In this document: positions 12,120 to 23,628 of the stretch, in pieces
Layout of the letters: each line of letters starts with the position of its first letter
Numbering within the stretch: position 1 is the first letter of the stretch
Origin: Lotus japonicus
Taxonomy: Eukaryota > Streptophyta > Magnoliopsida > Fabales > Fabaceae
Assembly (NCBI RefSeq): GCF_012489685.1
Contig: NC_080041.1
Span: forward strand, 20,089,802-20,153,801
Direction of reading: 5' to 3'
Length of the DNA stretch: 64,000 nucleotides
Made by a program: the position numbers and the translations under genes
Notes under the pieces: model-generated
Told to the model about the DNA's origin: nothing
What the model saw: the letters and a program-made list of their open reading frames with translations, nothing else
Databases searched by the model: none

Positions 12120-13480
12120 GATTAAATAAAAAAGTTAACACCAGTTTCATAATTCCATAGGATTTTTTTTATCGGAAAGATAAATAAAGATAAATTTCAC
12201 ATTCCAGGAATTGATCACTGGATCTCCCTCACCCAACCCACATGTACCATAACTCTTACCACTTGAGATATATTCGGGGATATTATAATTTTTTATACAT
12301 ACTATATTATTAAATTTATTAATAATATTTAACCATCGAAGGTTAAGGTAATTAACATTAAATTTGGGTTGACATGATTAATCATTTAATATTTATTCAA
12401 TATATTAGTTAAAATTAATATTAAAATTAGAAACTAAAGGGTTTTAACATTAGATGTCATATCAATGCTAACAAAAAATTTCACTAAACCTTCCCCTTAC
12501 AACTATTAGTCTTTCATTTTTGAAATATCAGTTATGAAATTCCATAAGACATGATCAATTAGTTTATATTACTATAATATATTGATTAGTATATTATTAA
12601 AGAATATAAAAATTAATCGCCAAAATAAAAGGTTAATGTCAGTTATGGTATTCCAAAAGGTATTATAATCTTTTACAGTTATATTAATTAATAATCTTAA
12701 AAAGTGAATTTCCAAGAAATAAATTCATTGAACGTGATAAAATAATTTCTATTACATAATATATTAATTAATATTTATATTGATATTAATCGTCATCAAT
12801 TCACAACCCTTTCGCTTGCAATTTTTTATTTATTGTTTAGTTAATATTAATTACGCACTAAATAAAAAAGTTAATATTACTGATAGAACTCCAAGAACAT
12901 GGTTCAACTACTTGGGAGGTTTGTTCCCAACGCATTTTCTATATTTATAATATTTCTCTTGATTTTTCAAAAAAATAAAGAACTCCATAGAACATGGTAA
13001 ATTATTTTTTATTTATATAATATTTTAATTAATATTAATAATAATAGTTAAAAACTAAAGGTAGATGTTTAACGTTAATTTGATATGAATGCCGAAATAA
13101 ATATTTGACTAACCCTTTCACCTTCACCAAATTTTGTTAGTGAGGACTAACCCTTACACCTTCACCAAATAATGAGGTTAATATTAGTTAGTGAATTACA
13201 TTGGATATAATGCAAAAATAAACTTTATGCTAATCCTTTGACCTACAACTAAATTTATTATTATTTTTTATTTAATATTAGTAAGAAACCAAATAAAAAA
13301 ATTATTTAAGGAATTCCATAGGACATGGCAATTTATTTTTGATTTATATAGTGTAGTAATTAATATGAATCTTAAAAAACTTGGTATCAGTTATGGAATT
13401 CTATAGGACATGCTAAATTATTTTGGATTAACAAAATATGTAAATTAATATTAATATTAATCTTAAGCAATTAAAGTTTA
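12120..13480. repeat. AT-rich block with a degenerate recurring phrase
   Basis: A phrase like 'cagttatggaattccatagg..acatg' followed by ttattttt-atttatata and aattaatattaat recurs at about 12140, 12530, 12640, 12880, 12980, 13310 and 13390. Spacing is uneven and copies are diverged. This looks like an old array or one element type inserted repeatedly. No coding capacity is seen. Confidence 0.45.
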
Positions 13481-14420
13481 GGATTCTTACATTGATATAT
13501 TTGAAAGATTACATTAAATTTGATATGAATGTAACAATAAACTTTCTACTAACCTTTTCACCTATTTATTTATTTTTGGACAAAACCTATTTATTTCAAA
13601 AAAACATTTTCACCTACGCTTAGTTTTTTTTACTGTTTAGTAATAAAAATATCAATTAAGGGATAAAATTAATAGAAATTGGTAATTTTAATTGTATTCG
13701 AATTAATATATTTCATATTGCTTTCTATTATATAATCCCAATTAAATTTGAGGAAAAACATTGGAAAACATTTTAATGAAACCATGGTTTGTGAAAACAT
13801 TTTCTGATTTCATTTTCAAAATTTAGCAAACATGTATTTTTGACTTTTTGTTTTCATTTTCACCGTCGTCGTGTTTGTCGTTGCCACAATCACTGCTAAC
13901 ACTCAAGCCTCACTGCCGCCACCACAAGTGCCACAATCACTGGCGCGTCCTTCACGGATGGCGGCGACAAATTAAAGGCAACTGTGTTCGTGATGGCAGC
14001 GAGACATGATAAATTAATCCCAAAATAAAACTTCTAAATTTATATTTTGTTATATCTAAAATTAATTTCTTTCATTAAATTTATAAAATTTTATTTTTGG
14101 TGTATTAAATTGCGCTCGCAATTTCAACTTGGATGTGGTGAAAGTTAAAGGCCTCTCCATGAGTGCGGCTCCTAAGGATCGAGCACTCGACCCGGGTTTG
14201 GTTCAAAAACTTTCTTTTACTAAACGTAAAAAAAAACATTGACTTTGAAAAATTTAACGCTTAAAAGAAAAAAGAATGTTCTCGAGGGTTAGATCAAGTA
14301 ACGAGTTAGAAGATATAAGAGTTGTGGAGAATAAAGGGTGAGGGATCAAATTCAAACCCTGGTGAAAGAATTAATTACTTACAATACTAACAGTAAAGAT
14401 TTTCCAATAAAAAAAAATTA
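13480..14420. other. AT-rich intergenic DNA, no gene seen
   Basis: Contains a short GC-richer patch (13860-14000) with ccgtcgtcg and ccgccaccac and no supported reading frame, then AT-rich sequence. I see nothing assignable. Confidence 0.5.
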
Positions 14421-14438
14421 CCCTGTGCAACGCACGGG
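14421..14438 (+). other. Helitron-like terminal hairpin, degenerate
   Basis: ccctgtgcaacgcacggg can fold as a hairpin like that at 14641-14657, but no CTAG follows at the right distance. It may be a relic of another 3' end. Confidence 0.4.
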
Positions 14439-14640
14439 TCACAAGACGAGGATAAATAAGATAAAAGAATAGTAACTCAAAAAACCAAAACAAACATTCA
14501 ATAAAAAAACTTCTTTCCGATGTACAAAATAAATAAATAAAACATACAAATTTTGGTTCCTTATATCTAAAAAAAAATTGTTCTAATAATCCGTAAAATA
14601 TCTTTAAAAAAAAATCATAAAGATACAAAAATGGATATCC

Positions 14641-14670
14641 CCCGTGCATCGCACGGGTAAAAAATACTAG
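14641..14670 (+). mobile_element. Helitron 3' terminus, + orientation
   Basis: A perfect 7-bp stem (CCCGTGC, loop ATC, GCACGGG, 14641-14657), nine nucleotides, then CTAG (14667-14670) followed by T. This matches the family rule: hairpin, 10-12 nt, CTRR, insertion between A and T. The body must lie to the left; no 5' TC end was found. The base after CTAG is where similarity to the 8.3-kb tandem unit begins. Confidence 0.65.
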
Positions 14671-14743
14671 TACTTAATACAAAAGAAAATTTTCTTTGCT
14701 CAATGTATTTAATGCAAAAGGTCAAGTTTTCTTTAAATATATA

Positions 14744-14772
14744 CTAGATATAATACTCGTGCGTTGCACAGG
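14744..14772 (-). mobile_element. Helitron-like 3' terminus of unit A
   Basis: On minus: an imperfect hairpin around GTGCAACGCAC, then eight nucleotides, then CTAG followed by T. The same terminus recurs in units B and C. The stem is less perfect than at 14641, so this could be an aged end. Captured genes in the unit read in the same direction as this end. Confidence 0.55.
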
Positions 14773-15117
14773 TTCGAACACTGAACTAGATATTTAAAAA
14801 GTTTAACTACGTATCATTTATGTTACACCTTGTTGGTGAAGTTATGGATTATGATGAAGTTTCTTTTACCTTGTTAAGAAGATTCTTTATAAGTCCTGAT
14901 TTCTTTGCTATTTATGCAGATTTTAAATTTCGGTCTGCAACCGCAACTTAAAGGGGTTTTTAGTCGTTGCAATTGTATCTTGACCGCCTCATCAACCTGC
15001 ATTTTTCTGCAATTCTATGACATAACGACAACTATAATATAAAAATAATCTCTGAGCATATGCACTAGTACTACCTCTATCAGTACGAGCACCAATCCAA
15101 GCATGCTCTAATCGATC

Positions 15118-15408
15118 CTAGTTGAGTTTACGGAAACCATTCTCACAAGGAGTTTCACTGTCGAGCACCGAGTTCATGACCTGGATGAACTTGACATCTT
15201 GAAGTGGGCCCCAACTCATCCACGCGTTCTCCCCAAAATGCAAGTCCGCAAACAATGCGAGTTTAAACGGTGCGTCTGCCCGCTTCAGAACCAGCCTCTC
15301 CGCCGCGACACCTCGTGACAATCTGAATCGTATGGCTGATGACGGTCGGTTGTTATGGGACGATGATACGCTAGTGGAGAATAGTGTTAGAAAAAGCAGA
15401 GGTAGCAT
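15118..15408 (-). pseudogene. Purple acid phosphatase (PAP16/28-like) first-exon fragment, unit A
   Basis: Open frame of 96 residues. It begins with a hydrophobic signal-peptide-like stretch ([17 protein letters not shown]) followed by [18 protein letters not shown] and [18 protein letters not shown], the N-terminal metallophosphatase block (DxH motif) of inactive purple acid phosphatases of the PAP16/28 group. The similarity stops after SETP, where the next exon would follow; no later exon is present. Units B and C have lost one base (tcatcacgcg against tcatccacgcg), which ends their frame after FGENA. This is a captured exon, not a working enzyme. Confidence 0.75.
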
Positions 15409-15790
15409 CGTTGTCTTCCACTAGTTTCCATGATGAGTTGCCATTTGGGGAAGAAGAATAAGTAACGGAACAGGCTCAATAGAAGAACCTCACTGTTAAG
15501 TTATCACTGAATTTTTTATTTTTATTTTATTTTTGAATTTGCAGGTGAGGACAGGTCACAGGTCGATGACTTGATGACAACATAATAAGAGTTTTGGAGA
15601 AGATTAAAGTGAAATAAATACCCTTGCAAATTATTATCCCCAACCTTCAATTGCCATTTTTGTAAGTATTGACAATCGTGTTCGACCCAAGGGTGATGAA
15701 GATTAAAAATTTCAAAAAAATTGCATCTCGTGAGAGAACTTCAAATTAGAAAGTTTTAAAAACCCGCTTTAACACTGTGACCATCACCCA

Positions 15791-15997
15791 TTAACTACAA
15801 TTGTCAACTATCATCCTTGTTAGTAATTCATTCATAAGTTCAACGATAATGCTCATACCTAGAGTTTCATCGTTGAGCATTGTGTCCATAACCTTAGTGG
15901 AGTTAATGTCTTGGAGCGGGCTCCAATCCGTGGACGTGACCTCTTCAAAATGTAGATCCGCAAACAAAGTCATCTTGAAGGGTGCACTTGCCCGCAT
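15791..15997 (-). pseudogene. Second PAP-like exon fragment, unit A
   Basis: Sixty-eight residues containing APFKMTLFADLHFEE and WSPLQDINSTKVMDTMLNDET, clearly related to the fragment at 15118-15408 but diverged. The DLH metal motif is kept and no downstream exon is seen. Same strand as the first fragment. In unit A it is a hybrid of the two copies found in unit B. Confidence 0.65.
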
Positions 15998-17856
15998 CTA
16001 AATCTGCCATAACACGGGAAAAGAAAATTGTAGTCTGGATCTGCGGTTGATGCCTGGTCATCCCGCTGGTGAGATGATCCCATGGTGGAGAAGACAGAGA
16101 GAAAGAAGACGCATCACATCGTCGTCCACATCCACTTACTTCGACAACAAGTGATTTCCATTGTATTTGAACCCAAGAAGTGAAATTGAAAACACAAGCG
16201 AATTTAAAATACGAAGCACAAACTAGCAAACACAAAAGTAATTTGAATTAGAGAATATATACCTTAATACAAATTGACATTGCAACACTTTATAATTAAT
16301 GAAGTATTCAATTTAGTGCCTACTGTTATAATTAATGAACTTAAATCAATCTATTATAAAAATAAATCTTATCAACATATTTTGATGAGAGAGGTGTTGG
16401 ACATGTATTTGAATTTGAATAGTAATGTGTCAATTTATGAGATTGATGAAGAAGGAAACGACAAAAATACCATCACATTTAGATTTGGACTATGTGAATT
16501 TAGAATTATGACTTACGTGGTTATATTTATATATATATATATGTATATATATATGTATGTATATCATGATATAATATTCCATCACACGATCCATAACTTT
16601 TTTTTTACATCTTTAACTTTAAGCATAAGAATCAGTTTTTCAGTCTTCCCAATTCATTTTTAAAAAGAAGATACGATGCCTTCTGCTTGACTAATTTGAT
16701 TCTTGTTGTTTCTTGTTATTCCCCAAGTTGTAGTTTCTTTTTTAACATCTTCCATGATTTTGTAATATAATTAATCTAAGTTATGCAATTAATCTAAGAT
16801 AATATTTCATGATTATGCAATTTGTCTAGTAACAAAATTAAAATAAGATACTCAGCCATCAAGCGAATATTGATGAATTTATATTTCACAAATGCATGTC
16901 TATCTCATATAATAGTTGAATCATGAATACAGATTGATCAAACCGTAGAATTGCAAGCTTATTGTTAAGAGCAACAAACTATCAAAATATAATAGATTAG
17001 AGAAACCAAATTGATGTTAAAACTCATATTTAGAGGGTGAGAGAGAGTGAGTGAACTTGTAGTGGAGGAGAAAGATCTTGTGGTTGAGGGTACGGGTGGT
17101 TGTAGGAGAGGGTGATAGTTAGGGAGTGTGAGGCAGTAACGGAGGGGAGAATAAGTGATAAGAGGAAAGGGGGCGATGAAGGTAAGATGGAGGTGATTGT
17201 TTATGAGTGTAACGAGAGGGAGGAGAAGGGGCACAAGATGAGAGGTGGGGTGACATGATGGGAAGTTAGGCATAAACATGTTGTTGAAAATACTTTTAAA
17301 AGTAAGATTTATATTGAAAATCAGATTCCTCGAGAATTTTTGGTAACAAATACAGATAAAACACAGTGGTAAATTTGTAACTGAAATCCTATTAGAAAAA
17401 TGTGTCTTTACATCATTTTTCATTTTTAGTTCATAATAAGTAGGTTGAATGAAAGGTAGATGAGGTGAGTCGTATTGTTCACGTTAAACTTTGGTTGGGT
17501 GAAATCAGTTTTATCTAATATCCGCCATGGCGGTATTTTAGCCTTCCACCATAGCTAATATCCCACCATGTTCCACCATTATTTGTCTCATGTATGGAGG
17601 AACTTTGGCTTTCCACCATGACCCACCATTCACAATTAACAATACTGGGTGAAATTCATGTCAGTCATAAAAATATACCAGATTTTAATCTTTGGTCCGT
17701 TATGTTTCACTTCTATATAAGTACCAAATACATAAAAAAAAACTCATTCTATTGTATGCGACAAATGCTACCTTACTATCTTACACGGTCCACAAACAAG
17801 AAATACCACAAATCCATAAAGATGAAAATGAAACACGAAAGAAGAATGAGATCTTT
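15998..17856. other. Unit A spacer without a recognised gene
   Basis: Contains an AT/GT microsatellite near 16525-16565 whose length differs between units, GA-rich sequence at 17035-17260, and a short palindrome ccgccatggcgg at 17523. Open frames here (for example 16965-17423 minus) have no family resemblance. Confidence 0.5.
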
Positions 17857-20800
17857 TCATGGCCACAAGTTCTCGATGTCACTTAGGCTCGGTTCTATGG
17901 TTGGTCTTGGGGAGTTATGGGCGACATTAGATTTCTCTTTTGTAGGTTTTGGGGAGTTATGAAAGACAACAAACATCTCTTGTGTAGAATTGCCTTGTGT
18001 AGGCCTATAGCATAACCCTTTCCAATGAATTTCTTCCTGAAATTAGGTAGAGACAATATCTAAGGATTTTCCTAACAAAGTACAAAAGATGATAACATGA
18101 CATGATTTTTGTGACAGCGAAAATATATATCAAAGTTCACCTCAGAGTTGTGATGGAGAAACCGAACAGTGAAGATGCATGTGCAATCTGTCGCATCGTG
18201 TAGCCTCCTCTGGATTCTTACTACACGAGCATCAAAGTAGAGGCCATAATCACCCCTTTCCTGAGAAACACCAATAAAGGCCCAAAAGAGTACTAATAGT
18301 TAGGGAAATTCCAGAGGAGCTTAAAGGCCACAAAAGAAAATCAAAAGCCATTATGGTTTATATGTTAGAAACAATTCATGTGACTTTGCAAACATATCTA
18401 TCATGTGGCCACTGGAGACACAAATTAGGTAAATAAATTGTAGTGGAATAAAAGGGGAGAGGGTCCCTTACCAGGAAACATAGTACAAGATCTCCATCCT
18501 TCACCTTGGGACAATCTGAAGGTTCCAATGGGATAGATCTCTCTCGCATCTCGTTTTTCACATTCACCCACTCATCCTCCACCTTGCCAAAACCAACATA
18601 TCGTACAAGAACTTCCTATAATTTGTATGTGACAAGATCAGTTAAATTTTAATCGGTTGTCCACAATATACAAAAAATGAATCCACTGAACCAGTACATC
18701 TATCATAAGACGGTAAGATAACTTACAATATTCAAAGGTATGGCAATATATGTTGCATAATGCATATTTTACTTTTCTATTCTTTTTTCAATGAATAAAC
18801 ATATCCTGATCAATACCATGAAATTACATCTAGAGACCATTCACAGATGTATTGTTTACATTTCTTCAGTGATGCCAAGGTAGTTCCACCTAAGGCATTA
18901 AGCCAAGGTGCCAGAAAGACCATCACCTTTAAACGTTTTTAATTTTCTTCTGAGCATACTTTCACACATTAGCAAAGTGTTTTATCATTTTTTTCTTTAA
19001 CTTAAAAATAGAACTTGTTTAAGTGTTTGGCTCAGATAATAACTCGTTGTAAAGTGGTCAATAATGTATAAAAGATAAGTAAGTTTGGGTAAATAAATTT
19101 ATGCTAAAACATGTTACATTGATTAAAATTACATTGTTATCAATATTTATTTTTCGTTTCCACAACATTAGATTGTACTTTGCTCAGGAAAATTATTTTT
19201 TGTGGTTCTTTCCTTAACTTGCTGGATTCCACTATCTTTCACCTTTTACTGCTTAGTTTTCCATTGCATAAAAACCATCAGAGGTTTTTCTATTCTTGAC
19301 CACCTTAAGCAGACCTAATAGGTTATATATACTACGGCACATAAAACATGCAAGTTTAAATGAAGAAAAAAAAAGTTTCATACAGTTTTCACAGTGTTTT
19401 AAGCACAAACCAAGAGAAGAAATTATAACATCTTGTCTACTAAGTGTGTGTCAATTTCAATATCATTCACACAGTTAATAAGTGAGCAGCTCTTGAAGAT
19501 AAATACTTAAAATCATGCAAGCATAGCAAGTGCGACGTGAACAACCAATCTTTTGTTGATTGATGATTATATATTATAAAGAAAATGTCTCAATTTCTTA
19601 CAGACCGAAAATAAAAATAATAATGATACGATAGAATCTTACAAGTTTGCCAGCCCTCGAATATCTGAAGTTGCGACACATTGCAACATCATGCCTGTAC
19701 ATGGAAATAAATATGAGAGGTTGGGTGCACAGCCTAAAGAAAAGTAACAATGAAAGTTTTCTTTGTAATGAAGGGGAGATGTTGCTTGGGTTTTTTCCCT
19801 TAAAGGGGGAGGGGGAAGATATCACCTTCAATGTTGTTCATATTAGAATTCACAAACATAAATTAGGCCACACCTTTAATATAATATAACCCAAGAGTTA
19901 ACAAAAAGCCACATTGCATATCATTGCTAAACTCAAAAGTAAAAATAGTCATAATGCTTAATAAGAAGCCTATTTCGCACCATGCTAAGTCTTTCTTAGA
20001 TCTTGCTTCAGACGCGAACACGCACTCTGAAACATCTGCACTTCGTTTACCTGGCATTATGATGAAAATGTTAATGATAATGTGGAAATTTTAAAGACAG
20101 GTTAATATCAGAACATGATTGTTATTAGTTCTGTATTGCTTATCATTACATCTTAAAACCTATTGAAATTAGTTTAAACTTTATATAACTGTTATAATCA
20201 TCATTATTTACGGTATATCATCATTATTTTCTTAAGATGTCTCTTTCATCATGTCCCAACAACCATGACATGGAATATGAATGCTATGAGCTTATGAACT
20301 TACAATTGCACAACTTATAAAGCATAACACTATTAAGTACAAACTACTGCATCAAGCACTCATTGAGTTTCCACTAAAAGGAATCAAGAAACGTAATTTG
20401 GCTGGAAGAAAAATGGTGAAAGTAATTATTCAAAAAAAGCACATGCATACTACATGAATGATACTACTTGAGCATGTAAGATTTTCTAAATGAAAAATAG
20501 AAATTACTTTAAACAAGAAATGTTATAAAATGAAGGAAATTGAATTGCTCTATCTAAACAGGGGATTTTGCAATTTAAGGAAACAAGAGATTTTATAAAT
20601 CAAAGAATTTAATCGATGTAACAGAATTTTCCAATGCGTTACCCAAACAAGGGAAAAGGACAACCTTCTAGAATTGTAGAGCTTTCATTTCTTAAAACGG
20701 ATTTATTTGAAAGATCAACAACTTGATTCATAGTGTATGCAGAAGCAACTTAATCCTGTGGCTCGTTAAGCTGATTTTGGAACCACTGCTGCACCTGAAA

Positions 20801-21960
20801 CCCAGTAAAACCAATGCACCATTATCATAGTTTCTCCATAAATTCTAAAAGGTGTATAAATGATAATAATGGAAGTGTAATAACCTGTTCCTTCGATATG
20901 AAAGTTTTATTCAGAGCACTGTTCAACGAGGAAAAATCAAAATCAAAGCAAGTTAATTATTCAACTACGGGTTTCAGGGGAAGGTGGGTGAATGGTGATG
21001 ACGACACGATCTGGATCTGTATAGAGGATGTGGCGGTGATGGGAAGATTGGAAAAGGGAATATGGAGCAGATGTAGTCTGATTCGTACAAGGAGGGAACA
21101 ATGGTGGTGCGTTTGGGTAGAGAAAAGGAACAATAGTGGCGCTTGAGTCAGATCGGTGTTGAAGAGGGTTGATGTGGTGGTGTTTCAAGATCGGAAAAGG
21201 GGAAATGGTGCAGGACTGGGTCTCGTAGGAGGAAGATATGGTGGTGATGGAATATGAGATGGTGGCTAGCGGCTCTGGTAGAAGTGGCGGCTGGTGAGGG
21301 TTTTAAGAGAAAAAGGGTTTGGAGTAGAAGAGAGAGTTGAGGTCTCTGCTAGGGTTAGGGTCGGCTCTCCATTGCTTGGTGTTATATTTGAGGCTTGAGG
21401 AGGCTTAAATAGAACTAGGGTTTTACCTAAAATTACTTTTATGCCCCTGCAACCACTTTTTTTTATTTTCCTTATTTTTGTTGAAGCAGTTTTCGTTTCT
21501 CGTTTTGGGCTTTTGGCCCTTATTCTTCATAAAGTGTTTTTAAAAATTCTGGAGTATCAGGAAAGAATACACAAAGTTATGTTTAAAGATATGATCACGG
21601 GAAGATTAAATTCACCTAAAATTTGAAGCAATATCCTGGCAGAGATTCTCATAAAGCGCATTTCCTCCCATTTCATTGTAAATTTCCTCAAATTCCCGTA
21701 TCTGTGAATGGTGATGGAGCATATGAAATAGATGAAGTGGGCAAAGAAAGACTTTTCCATTGCATGTGGAATGCGATGCAATGTAGAGCACACAAGGACA
21801 TTCAATTACATATATGTATGTATAACGAATGTGAAACGAAATGATTCAAGAAAACATATTCTCATCCCTAGTGAACAAAAATCACCTGATCAGTAAAGAG
21901 CTTCGGAAATGGAGGATCACATAAGCTTAATTCAACCATCATTTCATTCAAAGGCTCCAT
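17857..21960 (-). pseudogene. SHH1/SHH2-like gene (homeodomain + SAWADEE), unit A; one in-frame stop
   Basis: Nine exons are readable on minus, all with GT..AG borders and matching phases: 21960-21886, 21701-21616, 20918-20885, 20794-20665, 20050-19981, 19694-19643, 18615-18472, 18260-18141, 18036-17857, totalling 297 codons. Exons 1-4 give a divergent homeodomain (EFEEIYNEMGGNALYENLC, then VQQWFQNQ). Exons 5-9 give a SAWADEE domain (DEWVNVKNEMRERSIPLEPS, GDLVLCF, DARVVRIQRRLHD, CIFTVRF, GLCYRP). SHH1 reads H3K9me2 and recruits Pol IV in RdDM. Putative zinc ligands (Cys of EPSDC, His of RLHD, both Cys of DCTC) are present. The position of the cage tyrosine in AWYDV-type sequence is His here (AW-HDV). 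An in-frame TAA at 20750-20752 after NEPQD, shared with unit B, would cut the protein after the homeodomain. Family call firm; exon 4 end tentative. Confidence 0.8.
20940..21450 (-). promoter_or_regulatory. Promoter-like sequence inside SHH-like intron 2
   Basis: Read on minus, the long intron between exons 2 and 3 contains a telo-box (AAACCCTAG, about 21413-21422), a TATTTAAG box just downstream, CTAACCCTAG, and a pyrimidine-rich leader. This resembles promoters of translation-related plant genes. No recognisable coding exon follows. It may be a captured promoter. Confidence 0.35.
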
Positions 21961-22045
21961 AAAAATCAAGGAGAGATGACTACGCAAAGACTTGTCAGTG
22001 TCACCAAAAAGTTGTAGAGGAGGAACGGGATTGAAAATACAAATA

Positions 22046-22064
22046 ACTAGATATAACGCACGAG
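22046..22064 (-). other. Relic of a second Helitron-like end in unit A
   Basis: actagatataacgcacgag matches the unit terminus (actagatataatactcgtg..) with one hairpin arm missing. Unit B has the same at 57680-57698. Confidence 0.35.
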
Positions 22065-22676
22065 TTTATTTATATTATTTCATAATATTGTATAAAAATT
22101 AATATAGTGTAATTTTTTTGTTACTAAACGGAAGAAAAAAACAACAAAACAAACTAAGCTACTGCATCCTACATTAGAGAAGCAATCAAACTTGAAAACG
22201 ACTGCCTCCAAACATGTCGCGGCACACCTTCTCTTGAAGCAGAAAATAATTGTGTTGAGACATGTGAATAAATAACATTAGAGTTTTTGTGTATTAAATT
22301 GTTCATATTAGAGTTGTCTTTCTGTAAATTTATTTATTTTTTTACAAATAAATATATTTCTTACTTTTTAAACATTTCACCATTTTTTCTCAATTTATTA
22401 TTGATAATTAATATTATAATTATTTTTAATTAAGACTCAGTAAATTATTTTTTAGAAGAATCTAAAATTGGCATTAATACTTACGAATTAATAACATATA
22501 ATAGTCATCAATAATTGAATTTATTATTATTTTTATTAAAAAAAAGTTCAACTGAATTTTAAAATGATATATTTAACTTTCTAGTTAATATATATTTTTT
22601 ATACGTGAAAATAGCAATAAGTTTTATTTGTTGTTTTTATTAAATATATCAAATGATATATCAAATGATGTTTAAT

Positions 22677-22690
22677 AATTAAAATTAGAA
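22677..22690. repeat. Target-site duplication of the LINE, left copy
   Basis: aattaaaattagaa, repeated at 48191-48204 right after the poly-A tail. Unit B has one uninterrupted version of this site (aattaaaattaaaa, about 58329-58342). Confidence 0.9.
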
Positions 22691-23262
22691 AATATTATTT
22701 TTCCAAAGAGAAAAAAAACCTAGAGAGATGTGCTCCTCCCTCTCTCTAGACTCAAGGGATGTCTCGTTGGGAGCAAGGAACCGACAGGAAGATAGAGGCA
22801 AGGAACCATGGAGATATGATCTAAGGGCGGAGTCGTCAAAGGCGGTTCAGACGAGTCACAAGGATGGTCAGCAGAGGGCTTCGGTGTGGCAAAGGCTAGG
22901 AGAGAGGAGCTCCAAAAGAGAAAACTGGCGAGAAGATGGGACCTTCACCAAGAGACAGAATCTGAATAAGGAATTGACATCTGAAGGAGAATCACAACGT
23001 ACCTTGTTTATTGATGGTCTTGATGATCATGTATCCTATAATAGAATCAAGGAAACTTTTTCCAAGATTGGGAGGATAACAGGGGTTTTTGTGCAGAAAT
23101 GGAGGAAGAGCCATAGAAGAAGCAAGTTTGGTTTTGTGAGGTTCCTGCAAACGAGGGATGCACAAAAGGCTATTCAGTCCCTAAATGGAGCAAAGATTGG
23201 GAGCAAAAGTATCCAAGTATCTGTTGCTAAATATCCATTCTTTCACAAAGACAGAGGACGTG

Positions 23263-23267
23263 GGAAT
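23263..23267. repeat. TSD of the Gypsy element, left copy
   Basis: ggaat, repeated at 39660-39664. Confidence 0.95.
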
Positions 23268-23628
23268 TGTAACGCCCCGATTTCTCGTGCGTCACGGAAA
23301 ACCGGATATCCATTTTCACAAAGAATTTTCGTCGTTCAATTAATTATTCTTAATTAATGACAAACCATTCATTATTACGAAAACCTCGAATGTTAAACCT
23401 CCTTTGTACTCCAATTGATCGTAATAAATAAATCATGGGCGAAGAATGAAATGAAACGTAGGTTCTATTAGCAGAAGATAAACTGTTTGAACCGGAAATG
23501 AAATAAAATAGCAAAATGAGACACTCGCCCATGCGAGGCCAATTATTCAAAATTAAGGGTACTCAAATATCCCCAACCGTTACAAAACTGAGTTGATAAA
23601 AAGTAAATAAAATATCTCGGCACGAAGC

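Larger units (their letters stand above)
14671..22690 (-). mobile_element. Tandem 8.3-kb unit, copy A (main part)
   Basis: Near-identical to 48464-58330 (copy B) and 58601-64000 (copy C), in the same orientation. It carries a Helitron-like 3' end on minus (14744-14772), purple-acid-phosphatase-like fragments, and an SHH-like gene, all on minus. The remainder of the unit lies at 48191-48463, beyond the inserted LINE. Without insertions the A-to-B period is 8279 bp. Noncapture stretches (16000-17850, 22065-22690) show no gene. Confidence 0.8.

Noticed and set aside
14140..14370. Possible SINE or tRNA-like sequence (gacccgggtttggttc, caaattcaaaccc)
   Set aside because: No paired A and B boxes at the right spacing, no tail or TSD seen.
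16965..17423. 152-aa minus frame in the unit spacer
   Set aside because: Low-complexity AT-rich and GA-rich sequence; shortened in units B and C; no known domain.
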